Shown: piece by piece, positions 8,692 to 17,794 of the stretch
Position numbering within the stretch: the first letter of the stretch is position 1
Layout: every line of letters starts with the position of its first letter
Assembly (NCBI GenBank): GCA_007694935.1
Contig: REES01000068.1
Span: forward strand, 1-35,915
DNA: 35,915 bases
Reading direction: 5' to 3'
DNA from: Rhodospirillales bacterium
Lineage (GTDB): Bacteria; Pseudomonadota; Alphaproteobacteria; Rhodospirillales; Defluviicoccaceae
The notes under the pieces: generated by a model
The model's input: the letters and a program-made list of their open reading frames with translations, nothing else
The model's database searches: none
What the model was told of the DNA's origin: nothing
Program-made: the position numbers and the translations under genes

Positions 8692-11600
8692 ATGAGCTTC
8701 ATCGGCGATCTGCCGACGATGTCGGCGTTGCGGGCGGCGGTGGCGGCAGCAACCCTGGCCGACGAGTCCGCCTGCGTCGGGGCGGCGCTGAAGGCGGTGG
8801 ACCTCGATGACGCGGCGCGCCGGCGCATTGTCGAACAGGCCGCCGGCATGGTCGCCCGGCTGCGCGCTGCCGGCGCCGGGGCCGGCGGGATCGATGCCAT
8901 GTTGCGGGAGTACGACCTCTCCAACCAGGAGGGGGTGGTGCTGATGTGCCTGGCGGAGGCGCTACTGCGGGTCCCGGATGCGCCCACCCGGGACCGGCTG
9001 ATCGCCGACAAGATCGGCAGTGCCGACTGGCAGCGTCACCTTGGCCACAGCGAGTCGCTGTTCGTCAACGCGTCGACCTGGGCGCTGATGCTGACGGGCC
9101 GGCTGGTTCGGATGGAGCCGGGCACCGTCACCGATGCCTGGGCGGCGGTGCGGCGGCTGGCCGGACGCAGCGGCGAGCCGGTGATCCGCCAGGCGATGGT
9201 GCAGGCGATGCGGGTGATGGGCCGGCAGTTCGTGCTGGGGCGCAGCATTGACGAAGCACTGGACCGCGCCCGCGAGGCGGAAGCCGCCGGCTACTGCCAT
9301 TCCTATGACATGCTGGGCGAATCGGCGCACACGGCCGCCGATGCCACGCGCTACCGCGATGCCTACCAGCATGCCATCGCCCGGGTGGGCCGGCAGGCGG
9401 CGGGACGCGGCCCGATCGACGGGCCCGGCATCTCGGTCAAGCTGTCGGCGCTGCACCCGCGGTTCGAGCCGGGCCAGCGCACTCGGTTGCTGCGCGATCT
9501 GGTGCCGACGATGCGGGACCTGGCCCGGGCGGCACGGGAGCAGGGCCTCGGCTTCTGTATCGATACCGAGGAGGCGGAGCGGCTCGACATCACCCTCGAC
9601 GTGGTGGAAGCCATTGTCGCCGATCGGGCGCTCGCCGGGTGGGACGGCTTTGGCCTCGCCATCCAGGCCTACCAGAAGCGGGCACTGCCGCTGATCGACT
9701 GGCTCGCCGATCTCGCCCGGCGGCACCGGCGACGGCTGTCCGTCCGGCTGGTCAAGGGCGCTTATTGGGATGCCGAGATCAAGCGGGCGCAGGTGCTGGG
9801 CCTCACCGGCTATCCGGTGTTCACCCGCAAGGCCAGCACCGACGTCTCCTACCTCGCCTGCGCCCGCCGCCTGCTGGCGGCGGAGGATGCGTTCTATCCC
9901 CAGTTCGCCACCCACAACGCCCATACTCTGGCGGCGGTGCGGGAGATGGCGGGACCGCACCGGCAGCAGGAGCGATCGTTGGAGTTCCAGCGCCTGCATG
10001 GCATGGGCGAGGCGCTGTATGGGCAGCTGCTCGCCGACGCCGGTCCGCCGCGCCTGCGCATCTACGCGCCGGTGGGCAGCCACGAAGACCTGCTCGCCTA
10101 TCTGGTCCGCCGGCTGCTGGAGAACGGCGCCAACACCTCCTTCGTCAACCGCCTGACCGATGCGGCGTTGCCGGTGGAGGACATCGTGGCCGATCCGATC
10201 GCCCGGGTGGAGCGCTTGGTGGTCAAGCCGCATCCCCGGATTCCGCCGCCGCCGCGGCTGTTCGGCGAGGCACGGCGCAATTCCAAGGGCGTGGATCTCG
10301 GTGATCCGATCGCCCTGCGCGACCTGCAAGCGGCAATGGCGAAGGCGGAGCGGGTCTGGACCGCAACGCCGGTGGTGGACGGGCAGGCCATGGGCGGTCT
10401 GGACGAACGCCCGGTGACCAGTCCGGCCGACCGCTCCCGCACCGTCGGTGTCGTGGTGGAGGCCGATGGCCCGGCTGTCGATGCCGCCGTGGCGGCGGCC
10501 GTGGCCGCCGCGGGCGGGTGGGATGCCACCCCGGCCGGCGCGCGGGCCGCCGCGCTGGAACAGGCCGCCGATGCCTATGAGGACTGCATGCCGGAGCTGA
10601 TGGCCCTCGCCGTCCGCGAGGCCGGCAAGACCATCGCCGATGCCGTCGCCGAGGTGCGGGAAGCGGTGGACTTCCTCCGCTACTACGCGGCGCAGGCGCG
10701 GCGCCACTTCGCCGGGCCGGCTCTGCTGTCGGGCCCGACCGGGGAGCGCAACGAACTCGCGCTGCACGGGCGCGGCGTGTTCGCCTGCATCAGCCCCTGG
10801 AACTTCCCGCTCGCCATCTTCACCGGGCAGGTGGCGGCGGCGCTGGCCGCCGGCAACGCGGTGGTGGCCAAGCCGGCGGAGCAGACGCCGCTGATCGCGG
10901 CGCGGGCGGTGCAGCTCCTGCATGCGGCGGGGGTGCCGGCGGCTGCCTTGCATCTGGTTCCCGGCGACGGCAGCGTCGGCCGCGCCCTGGTGGCGGACAC
11001 CCGGATCGCCGGCGTCGCCTTTACCGGGTCGGTGGAGACCGCCTGGGCGATCCACCGCACCCTCGCCGCCAAGTCCGGCCCGATCGTGCCATTGATTGCG
11101 GAGACCGGCGGACAGAACGTGATGATCGTCGATTCCACGGCGCTGCCCGAGCAGGTGGTGACCGATGCCATCGCCTCTGCCTTCCGCAGCGCCGGCCAGC
11201 GCTGCTCCGCCCTGCGCGTCCTGTTCGTCCAGCGGGAGATCGCGTCCAGGGTGACCACCATGCTGGAGGGCGCAATCGCGGAGCTGGAGGTGGGCGAGCC
11301 GGCGCTGATCGCCACCGACGTGGGGCCGGTGATCGACGACGATTCACTCGCCATGCTGCGCGCCCATGCCGCCCGCATGGCACGGGAGGGCCGGCTGATC
11401 GGCCGGGCAGACCTCGGCGGCGGCACCGATCGCGGCAGCTTCTTCCCGCCGCAGGCGTTCGAGATCGATCGCCTGGACCGACTGGAGCGGGAGGTGTTCG
11501 GCCCGATCCTGCATGTCATCCCGTATGCCCAGGACCGTCTGGATGCGGTGCTGGACGCGATCAATGCCACCGGCTACGGCCTCACCCTTGGCATCCACAG

Positions 11601-11850
11601 CCGGGTGGACGGCTTCGTCCGCGACGTCCATCGCCGACTCCGGGTCGGCAACTCATACGTCAACCGCGACATCGTCGGCGCCGTCGTCGGCGTCCAGCCG
11701 TTCGGCGGCGAGGGGCTCTCGGGTACCGGGCCCAAGGCCGGCGGGCCCCGTTATCTGCACCGCTTCGCCACCGAACGAACCCTCACCATCAACACTGCGG
11801 CGACCGGCGGCAACGCGGCCCTGCTCACCCTCGGCGATGATCCGGATTGA
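8692..11850 (+). CDS. putA: Bifunctional proline dehydrogenase / glutamate semialdehyde dehydrogenase PutA
   Basis: PutA oxidises proline to glutamate in two steps, passing electrons to quinone from FAD and then reducing NAD. The 1052-residue chain lacks the ribbon-helix-helix DNA-binding domain of the enterobacterial protein, so it is the catalytic-only form. The proline dehydrogenase barrel is marked by 'ISVKLSALHPRFE', 'FCIDTEEAERLD' and 'RLVKGAYWDAEIKRAQ'. The aldehyde dehydrogenase half has 'ISPWNFPLAIFTGQ', the general-base region 'AETGGQN' (Glu804) and the catalytic cysteine in 'SAGQRCSALR' (Cys838). The ending 'GVQPFGGEGLSGTGPKAGGP' is also typical. The ATG is preceded by GGAGGG. No proline permease or putR-like regulator is next to it. 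Confidence 0.96.
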   Translation: MSFIGDLPTMSALRAAVAAATLADESACVGAALKAVDLDDAARRRIVEQAAGMVARLRAAGAGAGGIDAMLREYDLSNQEGVVLMCLAEALLRVPDAPTRDRLIADKIGSADWQRHLGHSESLFVNASTWALMLTGRLVRMEPGTVTDAWAAVRRLAGRSGEPVIRQAMVQAMRVMGRQFVLGRSIDEALDRAREAEAAGYCHSYDMLGESAHTAADATRYRDAYQHAIARVGRQAAGRGPIDGPGISVKLSALHPRFEPGQRTRLLRDLVPTMRDLARAAREQGLGFCIDTEEAERLDITLDVVEAIVADRALAGWDGFGLAIQAYQKRALPLIDWLADLARRHRRRLSVRLVKGAYWDAEIKRAQVLGLTGYPVFTRKASTDVSYLACARRLLAAEDAFYPQFATHNAHTLAAVREMAGPHRQQERSLEFQRLHGMGEALYGQLLADAGPPRLRIYAPVGSHEDLLAYLVRRLLENGANTSFVNRLTDAALPVEDIVADPIARVERLVVKPHPRIPPPPRLFGEARRNSKGVDLGDPIALRDLQAAMAKAERVWTATPVVDGQAMGGLDERPVTSPADRSRTVGVVVEADGPAVDAAVAAAVAAAGGWDATPAGARAAALEQAADAYEDCMPELMALAVREAGKTIADAVAEVREAVDFLRYYAAQARRHFAGPALLSGPTGERNELALHGRGVFACISPWNFPLAIFTGQVAAALAAGNAVVAKPAEQTPLIAARAVQLLHAAGVPAAALHLVPGDGSVGRALVADTRIAGVAFTGSVETAWAIHRTLAAKSGPIVPLIAETGGQNVMIVDSTALPEQVVTDAIASAFRSAGQRCSALRVLFVQREIASRVTTMLEGAIAELEVGEPALIATDVGPVIDDDSLAMLRAHAARMAREGRLIGRADLGGGTDRGSFFPPQAFEIDRLDRLEREVFGPILHVIPYAQDRLDAVLDAINATGYGLTLGIHSRVDGFVRDVHRRLRVGNSYVNRDIVGAVVGVQPFGGEGLSGTGPKAGGPRYLHRFATERTLTINTAATGGNAALLTLGDDPD

Positions 11851-11870
11851 GCGAAGGGTTGCGGCGGCGG

Positions 11871-11899
11871 TTGAGCGCGGGACCCGCTGCCGCTATAGA
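11871..11899 (+). promoter_or_regulatory. Strong promoter placed right at the lipoprotein start codon
   Basis: TTGAGC (11871-11876) and TATAGA (11894-11899) are exactly 17 bases apart. The expected transcription start, six to seven bases after the -10, coincides with the GTG start codon at 11906, which suggests a leaderless mRNA. Confidence 0.5.
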
Positions 11900-11905
11900 T
11901 CCGCC

Positions 11906-12247
11906 GTGACCACCCGGCAAAACCGTTCCCGCCTGACTGTCCTGGCCGCGGCCTTGAGCCTGCTTCTGCTCGCCGGCTGCGGCGCGACAGACCCGTTCGT
12001 GTACGACCCACGGGCGTTCGACCGGGGTGCTCCCGGCTTCGGGCAAGAGCCGGAGGACATCACCGCGGTCGCCTTCTGCTTTTCGCCGATTCGCACCGCC
12101 CTGGAGGAAGTCGCGGCGATGGCCGAGGAACGCTGCGCCCAGTTCGGACGGGAGGCACGCTATTCGGGCGGCAGCTACCACCACTGCCCCTTGCTGACAC
12201 CGCGCCGGGCCGTTTTCGACTGCGTCCGTCCCGGCGACGACGGCTGA
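11906..12247 (+). CDS. Small putative lipoprotein of unknown function
   Basis: The 113-residue product starts with a basic N terminus 'VTTRQNRSRLT', a hydrophobic run and the lipobox 'LLAGC', so it should be lipidated at that cysteine and sit in the cell envelope. The mature part has conserved-looking 'FCFSPIRTALEEV', 'EERCAQFG' and 'YHHCPLLTPRRAVFDC' segments, with three further cysteines that could form disulfides. I do not recognise the family. The GTG is chosen because the signal sequence begins there; no ribosome binding site precedes it, in keeping with a leaderless transcript. The gene ends ten bases before an alpha/beta hydrolase gene with which it probably forms an operon. Confidence 0.75.
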   Translation: MTTRQNRSRLTVLAAALSLLLLAGCGATDPFVYDPRAFDRGAPGFGQEPEDITAVAFCFSPIRTALEEVAAMAEERCAQFGREARYSGGSYHHCPLLTPRRAVFDCVRPGDDG

Positions 12248-12256
12248 GGGGAGGCG

Positions 12257-13111
12257 GTGCCGTCGACGGCGACTCTGCTCACCGTGGCCGCCATGATTAT
12301 CGGCGGCTACGGCGTCTTGGTGGCCGGCATGTACTTGGCGCAGCGCAGCCTTCTGTACCTGCCGAGTGGCCAGCCGATGACGCCGCGGGAGGCCGGGGTG
12401 CCCGAGATGCGGGGCGTGCTGCTGACCACTGCAGACGGCCTCAGCCTGACCGCCTGGCATCGCCCGCCCGTCGGCGATGGCGTCACGCTGGTCTACTTCC
12501 ATGGCAACGGCGGCCATATCGGCTATCGCGGCCATCGGGTGCGGCCATTCCTCGACGCCGGCTTCGGCGTGCTTCTGGTGTCGTACCGCGGTTATGGCGG
12601 CAACCCCGGCCGCCCCACGGAGGATGGGCTCTACGCCGACGGCCGGGCCGCTCTGGCGTTCCTGGAAGCCCGTGGCTTCCCCCCCGGCCGGCTGGTTCTC
12701 TTTGGCGAGTCCCTGGGTGGCGGCGTCGCCGTGCGGCTGGCCTGGGAGCAGGCGCGGGCGGGCAGCCCGGTGGCCGCCGTGGTGCTGGAAGCGCCGCTGT
12801 CGTCGGTGGCCGACGTCGGCGCCTACCATTACCCGATCCTGCCGGTGCGACTGCTGCTGAAGGACCGCTTCGACATCGTCCCGCTGGTGGGGGAGATCGC
12901 GGCACCGCTGTTCGTTGCCCATGGCGAGGCCGACTTGGTGGTGCCGATCCGGTTCGGCCGCAAGGTGTTCGACGCGGCCAGCGAACCGAAGGAGGCCTTC
13001 TGGGTGGACGGGGGCGGGCACGAGAACCTGCCGGCGTTCGGCTTGCACGCGCGCGTGCTCCGCTTCCTGGATCGCCATCTCGCCGCCGGCGCGCCCCGCA
13101 CGGGGGTTTGA
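12257..13111 (+). CDS. Membrane-anchored alpha/beta hydrolase (BEM46-like)
   Basis: A 284-residue alpha/beta hydrolase with one N-terminal membrane-spanning segment (about residues 5-25), as in the BEM46/ABHD13-like group. The oxyanion region is 'YFHGNGG'. The nucleophile is Ser152 in 'GESLGGG', the acid is probably Asp226 in 'HGEADLVVP', and the base is His255 in 'GGGHENL', giving a complete triad. The natural substrate is unknown; related proteins act as esterases or lipases on the inner membrane. The GTG at 12257 is preceded by GGGGAGG. The ten-base spacing behind the lipoprotein gene suggests co-transcription. Confidence 0.88.
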   Translation: MPSTATLLTVAAMIIGGYGVLVAGMYLAQRSLLYLPSGQPMTPREAGVPEMRGVLLTTADGLSLTAWHRPPVGDGVTLVYFHGNGGHIGYRGHRVRPFLDAGFGVLLVSYRGYGGNPGRPTEDGLYADGRAALAFLEARGFPPGRLVLFGESLGGGVAVRLAWEQARAGSPVAAVVLEAPLSSVADVGAYHYPILPVRLLLKDRFDIVPLVGEIAAPLFVAHGEADLVVPIRFGRKVFDAASEPKEAFWVDGGGHENLPAFGLHARVLRFLDRHLAAGAPRTGV

Positions 13112-13189
13112 GCTCGGCCGCCGGCCCCGCTAGCCTGGGGTTATATCGCCCGATGGCGAGGCTACCGCGGCGGCGAGGCAGCAGCTCAG

Positions 13190-13537
13190 ATGACTCTCCC
13201 GGTCGACCCTACCGGTTTTCTTCGCTGCCCCAGCCGCAGCTGGGCGCCCGGCGCCGCCACAAGCCGGCGGCAACCGGTGGAAGCGGTGCAACCGGCTGCG
13301 GACGTCGACCTCGACCGCGGGCTGCGCCCGCCGCTTCGACTGCCCGCCCCGCCAGCCGCCGTGTCGAACCGCCGGCATGGCCATATCGGCGCCGTGATCG
13401 CGGCGGCGGAGACGGTGGAGCCGTCGGCAGCCACCGCCGGTGCGTCGGCCATCGGACCCGCCGCAGCGGCGGCCCGCTACCGGGAGGGCATGCAGGTGAC
13501 GCTCGCCGATCCGCCGCTGACCAGCCGCTTGGCTTGA
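13190..13537 (+). CDS. Possible small hypothetical protein in the gap before the TetR gene
   Basis: The stretch 13112-13647 holds no recognisable gene. The best candidate is this 115-codon plus-strand frame, whose codon third positions are GC-rich like those of true neighbours and whose C-terminal half ('IGAVIAAAETVEPS', 'AARYREGMQVTLADPP') is protein-like. Against it, there is no clear ribosome binding site, the first half is rich in Pro and Arg, and the opposite strand is also open. It shows no homology I know. Confidence 0.3.
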   Translation: MTLPVDPTGFLRCPSRSWAPGAATSRRQPVEAVQPAADVDLDRGLRPPLRLPAPPAAVSNRRHGHIGAVIAAAETVEPSAATAGASAIGPAAAAARYREGMQVTLADPPLTSRLA

Positions 13538-13647
13538 CGCCACCGGAAGCACGACCGGCCGGGCGGCCGGGATGGCAACCTGCGATCGGCAGTATTGCGG
13601 GCGGGTGTCGGCGACGTATAGTCGAGGGCGGAAAGGAGTCTCCCGCC

Positions 13648-14211
13648 GTGTCGGTCAGCCGCAAGGACCACCTCGTTGAGACCGCGCTCGCGTTGTTCGC
13701 CCGCGAGGGGTTCCATGCCACCGGCATCGATCGCATCCTGGCTGAGTCCGGCGTCGCCAAGATGACCCTCTACAAGCACTTCCGCTCCAAGGAAGAGCTG
13801 GTGGTGGCGGCACTTCGGCTGCGCGACGAGCGGTTTCGCGCCTGGCTCGCGGAGCGGGCGGCGGCGGGCGGCAAGTCGCCGCGCAAGCGGCTGCTCAGCG
13901 TGTTCGACGCGCTGGAAGAGTGGTTCGGCACCCCCGGGTTCCGCGGCTGCATGTTCGTCAACGCCTGCGCCGAGTACGGCTCGCTCGAGCACCCGGTGCA
14001 TGCCACGGCGGCGGAGCACAAGGGCGCGATGCGCGGCTGGCTCCGGGATTTGGCGGCTGAGGCCGGGGTGGCCGACGCCGAGGAAGCCGCCGACCAGCTC
14101 ATGCTGCTGATCGACGGCGCTACCGTCACGGCCCACGTCACCGGCAATGGCCGGGCAGCCAGGCGGGCCCGCAGAACCGCCAAGTCCCTGCTCAAGCAGG
14201 CGGGCGCGTGA
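13648..14211 (+). CDS. TetR/AcrR-family transcriptional regulator
   Basis: A 187-residue one-component regulator. The N-terminal DNA-binding domain is clear: 'LVETALALFAREGFHATGIDRILAESGV' followed by 'KMTLYKHFRSKEELV', the classic TetR helix-turn-helix. The C-terminal ligand and dimer domain contains 'GFRGCMFVNACAEYG', seen in a subgroup of AcrR-like repressors. The GTG start is supported by AAAGGAG nine bases upstream (13632-13638). The genes it controls are not obvious: the only close divergent or downstream partner is convergent rodA. The ligand is unknown. Confidence 0.88.
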   Translation: MSVSRKDHLVETALALFAREGFHATGIDRILAESGVAKMTLYKHFRSKEELVVAALRLRDERFRAWLAERAAAGGKSPRKRLLSVFDALEEWFGTPGFRGCMFVNACAEYGSLEHPVHATAAEHKGAMRGWLRDLAAEAGVADAEEAADQLMLLIDGATVTAHVTGNGRAARRARRTAKSLLKQAGA

Positions 14212-14242
14212 CGCGAACGGGTTCGGTCGGCAAGGGGGTCGC

Positions 14243-15397
14243 CTACAGGCCGTCACCAACGCCCCGGCGCGGGACGGGCACGTCGCGGTGCACCCACACC
14301 GACATCGTCAGGCCGAACCCGAACATCAGCGACAACATCGCGGTGCCGCCGTAGGACACCAGCGGCAGCGGCACGCCGACCACCGGGATCAGGCCCATCA
14401 CCATGGCGACATTGATGAACAGGTAGAGGAACAGGGTGATGTTGACGCCGATCGCCAGGAGCCGCCCGAAGTGATGGCGGGATGAGAATGCGATGGCGAA
14501 GCCGTACGCCAGAATCAGCACGTAGATGCCGATCAGGACCACGCCGCCCACCAGCCCGAACTCCTCGGCCAGCATGGTGAAGATGAAGTCGGTCTGCTTT
14601 TCGGGAAGGAAGTTGAGGTGGCTCTGGGTCCCTTGCAGATAACCCTTGCCGAACACCCCGCCGGAGCCGAGGGCGATCTTGGACTGGATGATGTGGTAGC
14701 CGGCGCCGAGCGGATCGGTCTCCGGCGCCAGGAAGGTGAGGATGCGGGTGCGCTGGTAGTCGTGCAGTGACTGCCAGGCGATGGGGGCGGCGATCATCGC
14801 GCCGGCCGCCAGCAGCGCGAACTTCCACAGGCGCACGCCGGCAGCGAACAACATCAGCCCGCCCCCCAGCAGCAGCATCAGGGCCGTGCCCAGGTCCGGC
14901 TGGCGCAGCACCAGCGCCGCCGGGGCGGCGATCAGCGCCAGGGGAATCACCAGCACCGTCACCCGGCCAATATGTTCCACGTTGACCCCGTGGAAGTAAC
15001 GGGCGAGCGCCAGCACCAGGGCGATCTTCATCAGCTCCGACGGTTGCAGGTTGATGATGCCGAGGTCGATCCAGCGCTGCGCCCCCATGCCGACCGACCC
15101 CATCACCTCCACCGCGGCGAGCAACGCCAGGGTGGCCAGATAGATGCCATAGGCATGGCGAAGCCAGAACCGGATGTCGGTCATGGCGACCGCCAGCATG
15201 ATTCCAACGCTGATCACGAACCGGGCGATGTGGCGGATCGCCCAGGGCTCGAAGCTGGCGTTGGCGGCGGAGTACAGCATGGCCGCACCGATGCCGGCGA
15301 TGCCGGTGAGCAGCAGGAGCAGAGTCCAGCGGACCTGGCCGAACTTCTGGGCCAGGGTGAGCTGCTGGCGATCGAAGGCGGAGGCCATCGCCGTCAC
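14243..15397 (-). CDS. rodA: Rod-shape peptidoglycan glycosyltransferase RodA
   Basis: RodA is the SEDS-family glycan polymerase that works with PBP2 and the MreBCD scaffold in side-wall growth. The 384-residue protein has about ten membrane segments and the SEDS landmarks 'GAQRWIDLGIINLQPSELMKI', 'RQPDLGTALML', 'KQTDFIFTMLAEEFGLVGG' and 'GVPLPLVSYGG'. The start is either the GTG at 15397, which overlaps the mrdA stop as GTGA, or the ATG three codons later. It is the last gene of the mre/mrd cluster and converges on the TetR gene with only 31 bases between them. Confidence 0.95.
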   Translation of the reverse strand: MTAMASAFDRQQLTLAQKFGQVRWTLLLLLTGIAGIGAAMLYSAANASFEPWAIRHIARFVISVGIMLAVAMTDIRFWLRHAYGIYLATLALLAAVEVMGSVGMGAQRWIDLGIINLQPSELMKIALVLALARYFHGVNVEHIGRVTVLVIPLALIAAPAALVLRQPDLGTALMLLLGGGLMLFAAGVRLWKFALLAAGAMIAAPIAWQSLHDYQRTRILTFLAPETDPLGAGYHIIQSKIALGSGGVFGKGYLQGTQSHLNFLPEKQTDFIFTMLAEEFGLVGGVVLIGIYVLILAYGFAIAFSSRHHFGRLLAIGVNITLFLYLFINVAMVMGLIPVVGVPLPLVSYGGTAMLSLMFGFGLTMSVWVHRDVPVPRRGVGDGL

Positions 15398-17277
15398 GCC
15401 GGGTCGTCGTTACGGCTGCGGTCCGGCTCCGGCCGTTCCGGCCGGGCGGCAATCCGCAAGGAATCCAGCTTCTGCGCGGCCAGCAGGACGTCGCGGGCAA
15501 CCGGGGCGGCCGCCGTGGATCCGCCGCCACCGTGTTCGATCACCACCGCGATGGCGTAGCGGGGAGCATGCACCGGGGCGTAGCCGACGAACAGGGCGTG
15601 ATGCCGCTGGTTCCACGGCAAGTCCTCGTTCCGTCGGATGCCGGTGGCCCGTTCCGCGCGGGTGATCCGGCGCACCTGTGATGTGCCGGTCTTGCCGCCC
15701 ATTTCCAGGCCGGCTTCCCGGATCATTGACCCCCTTGCGGTGCCGCGAGAGCCATTCACCACATCTTTCATCGCATCGCAGATCAGCCGAACATGGGTGG
15801 CGGAGACGCCGAGCGGCGGGAACTGCGGGGCCGCCGAAGGGGCCATGGTGGTATCCCCGTTCCGGGTCAGGCGCGGCGTCACCTGGTAGCCGCCGTTGAC
15901 GAAACGGGCGGTCATCACCGCCAGTTGCAGCGGCGTCGACAGCACGTAGCCCTGGCCGATGCCGGCGATCAGGGTCTCTCCCTGATGCCACGGCTGACCC
16001 ATCGACCGGGCCTTCCACTCCCGCGTCGGCATCAGACCCGGCCGCTCGCCGGGCAGGTCGATCCCCACCAGCTCCCCGAGCCCGAGGCGCCTGGACATCT
16101 CGGCGATGGCATCGACCCCGAGGCGGCGCGCGACCTCGTAGAAGTAGACATCGCAGGACTGCACCAACCCCTCATGCATGTTCATGCTGCCGTGGCCACC
16201 GCGCTTCCAGCAATGGAACGTGTGGTTGCCGAGGGAGGTATGGCCTCGGCAGAACACCCGGCTGTGGGGGGTAATGACGCCCCGCTCGAGCCCGGCCAGG
16301 GCCACCGCCATCTTGAAGGTGGAGCCCGGCGGGTACTGTCCCGAGATCGCCTTGTTGGTGAGCGGGGCGCGGATGTTGCCGGTGAGTTCCCGCCATTCGT
16401 CGCGACGCAGGCCGCGGTTGAACGTGTTGGGATCGAAGCTCGGGCTGGACGCGAGCGCCAGCACCTCGCCGGCGTGGACGTCCATCACCACCACGGAGCC
16501 GCTCTCGCCCTCCAGGCGCCGGCTGGTCATGCGCTGAAGATCAAGGTCGATGGTACTGACGATATCCGCGCCGGGATCGCCCTCGGTGCGGGACAGTTCC
16601 CGGATGACCCGGCCCAGGGCGTTGACCTCCACCTGCGAGCGGCCGCCGGTGCCGCGCAGAATGGTGTCGTAGGTGCGCTCGATGCCAGACTTGCCGATGC
16701 GGAACCCCGGCAACTCCAGCAGCGGATCGCCCGTGGTCTCGTGTTCAGCGACCGCCGCGACGTAGCCCAGCACATGGGCGAAATCGGCGCCATAGGGGTA
16801 GAACCGGCTCTGCCCCTCGTCGATGGTGACCCCCGGGAGCTCCGGGGCGTTGACCTCGATCCGCGTCACCTCGTCCCATGACAAGTCGTCCCGGATGGTG
16901 ACGGGGACGAACTTGCGCTTTCGGGATACCTCGCGCAGCACGCGCTCGCGGTCCGCCGGGCCGATCTCGATCAGTTGGGACAGCGTGTCGAGGGTCTCGG
17001 CAACACCTTTGGTCTGTTCGGCGACGATGACGGCGCGATAGGTCTGGCGGCTGACGGCGAGCGGCCGGCCGTGCCGATCCAGGATGCGGCCCCGGGGCGG
17101 CGGCAGCAGCCGAAGGCTGATCCGGTTTTCCTCGGCCAGAGTGGTGTAGCGTGGCGCCTCCACCACCTGCAGGTAATACATCCGGCCGAGCAGAACCGAC
17201 GTCAGCAGTGCCTGTCCCCCGCCGAGCATCAGCGCCCGCCGGGTGAACAGCTTCTGGCGGTCGGTGTCGCGGTTCAT
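15394..17277 (-). CDS. mrdA: Penicillin-binding protein 2 (rod-shape transpeptidase)
   Basis: The class B penicillin-binding protein that crosslinks side-wall peptidoglycan with RodA. The 627-residue chain has a cytoplasmic N terminus, one membrane helix (about 15-35), the pedestal motif 'RGRILDRHGRPLA', and a complete active site: nucleophile Ser319 with Lys322 in 'PGSTFKM', the second motif 'SCD' at 374-376, and 'KTG' at 529-531. A cysteine- and histidine-rich loop ('VFCRGHTSLG', 'FHCWKRGGHG') matches the known zinc-binding region of PBP2. The ATG is one base after the mreD stop, and the stop overlaps the rodA GTG, so it is tightly coupled on both sides. Confidence 0.96.
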   Translation of the reverse strand: MNRDTDRQKLFTRRALMLGGGQALLTSVLLGRMYYLQVVEAPRYTTLAEENRISLRLLPPPRGRILDRHGRPLAVSRQTYRAVIVAEQTKGVAETLDTLSQLIEIGPADRERVLREVSRKRKFVPVTIRDDLSWDEVTRIEVNAPELPGVTIDEGQSRFYPYGADFAHVLGYVAAVAEHETTGDPLLELPGFRIGKSGIERTYDTILRGTGGRSQVEVNALGRVIRELSRTEGDPGADIVSTIDLDLQRMTSRRLEGESGSVVVMDVHAGEVLALASSPSFDPNTFNRGLRRDEWRELTGNIRAPLTNKAISGQYPPGSTFKMAVALAGLERGVITPHSRVFCRGHTSLGNHTFHCWKRGGHGSMNMHEGLVQSCDVYFYEVARRLGVDAIAEMSRRLGLGELVGIDLPGERPGLMPTREWKARSMGQPWHQGETLIAGIGQGYVLSTPLQLAVMTARFVNGGYQVTPRLTRNGDTTMAPSAAPQFPPLGVSATHVRLICDAMKDVVNGSRGTARGSMIREAGLEMGGKTGTSQVRRITRAERATGIRRNEDLPWNQRHHALFVGYAPVHAPRYAIAVVIEHGGGGSTAAAPVARDVLLAAQKLDSLRIAARPERPEPDRSRNDDPA

Positions 17278-17278
17278 C

Positions 17279-17794
17279 CTATACCCCGCGCAGGACCGTC
17301 CGCTGCCAGGCGAACAGCGACCACGACACGACCGGGAAGCAGCCGACCGTCATGGCCAATTGAGTGGCCATCCTCTGACCGGCGATCGGGGTACCGTACC
17401 ACAGCGATGCCAGCGCCCACGCCGCCATCATGGCCGTCCCGGCGACCACCGCGAAGCCCAGCCAGATCAGCAGGAACGGCTTGCCATAGAAGAACCGCCG
17501 CTGCCCGGCGACCAAGCCATGCAAGGCGAGAAAGGCGAGGGTGTTGACCCCGAGCGGCGCCCCACTCAAGGCGTCGAACAGAATCCCGACCGCGAACACG
17601 GCGACCGCCGGCATCAGGTCCGGCCGGTACAGGGTCCAGTAGAACACCGCCATCAGCGGCCAGATGGGCCCGGCCACGCCGAGACTCGGAACCCGCAAGG
17701 GCACCACCGCCAGCAGCACCGAAAGCACGGCGATCACGAACGGCGTGAGATGCCGGGCCAAGGTATCCAGCCGGTGCCACAGCGTCGGCTTCAT
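17279..17794 (-). CDS. mreD: Rod-shape-determining protein MreD
   Basis: MreD is a small polytopic inner-membrane protein of the elongasome. The 171-residue product has five or so hydrophobic helices, with the family-like 'GPIWPLMAVFYWTLYRPDL' and 'GILFDALSGAPLGVNTLAFL' segments. The ATG at 17794 overlaps the mreC stop as ATGA, and the TAG stop is one base from the mrdA start. Sequence conservation in MreD is low, so the call rests on hydrophobicity, the two segments and position between mreC and mrdA. Confidence 0.92.
   Translation of the reverse strand: MKPTLWHRLDTLARHLTPFVIAVLSVLLAVVPLRVPSLGVAGPIWPLMAVFYWTLYRPDLMPAVAVFAVGILFDALSGAPLGVNTLAFLALHGLVAGQRRFFYGKPFLLIWLGFAVVAGTAMMAAWALASLWYGTPIAGQRMATQLAMTVGCFPVVSWSLFAWQRTVLRGV

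Noticed and set aside
8962-11055. A 697-codon open frame antisense to putA
   Set aside because: Low-complexity Arg/His/Pro-rich translation with no domain; it mirrors putA codon bias.
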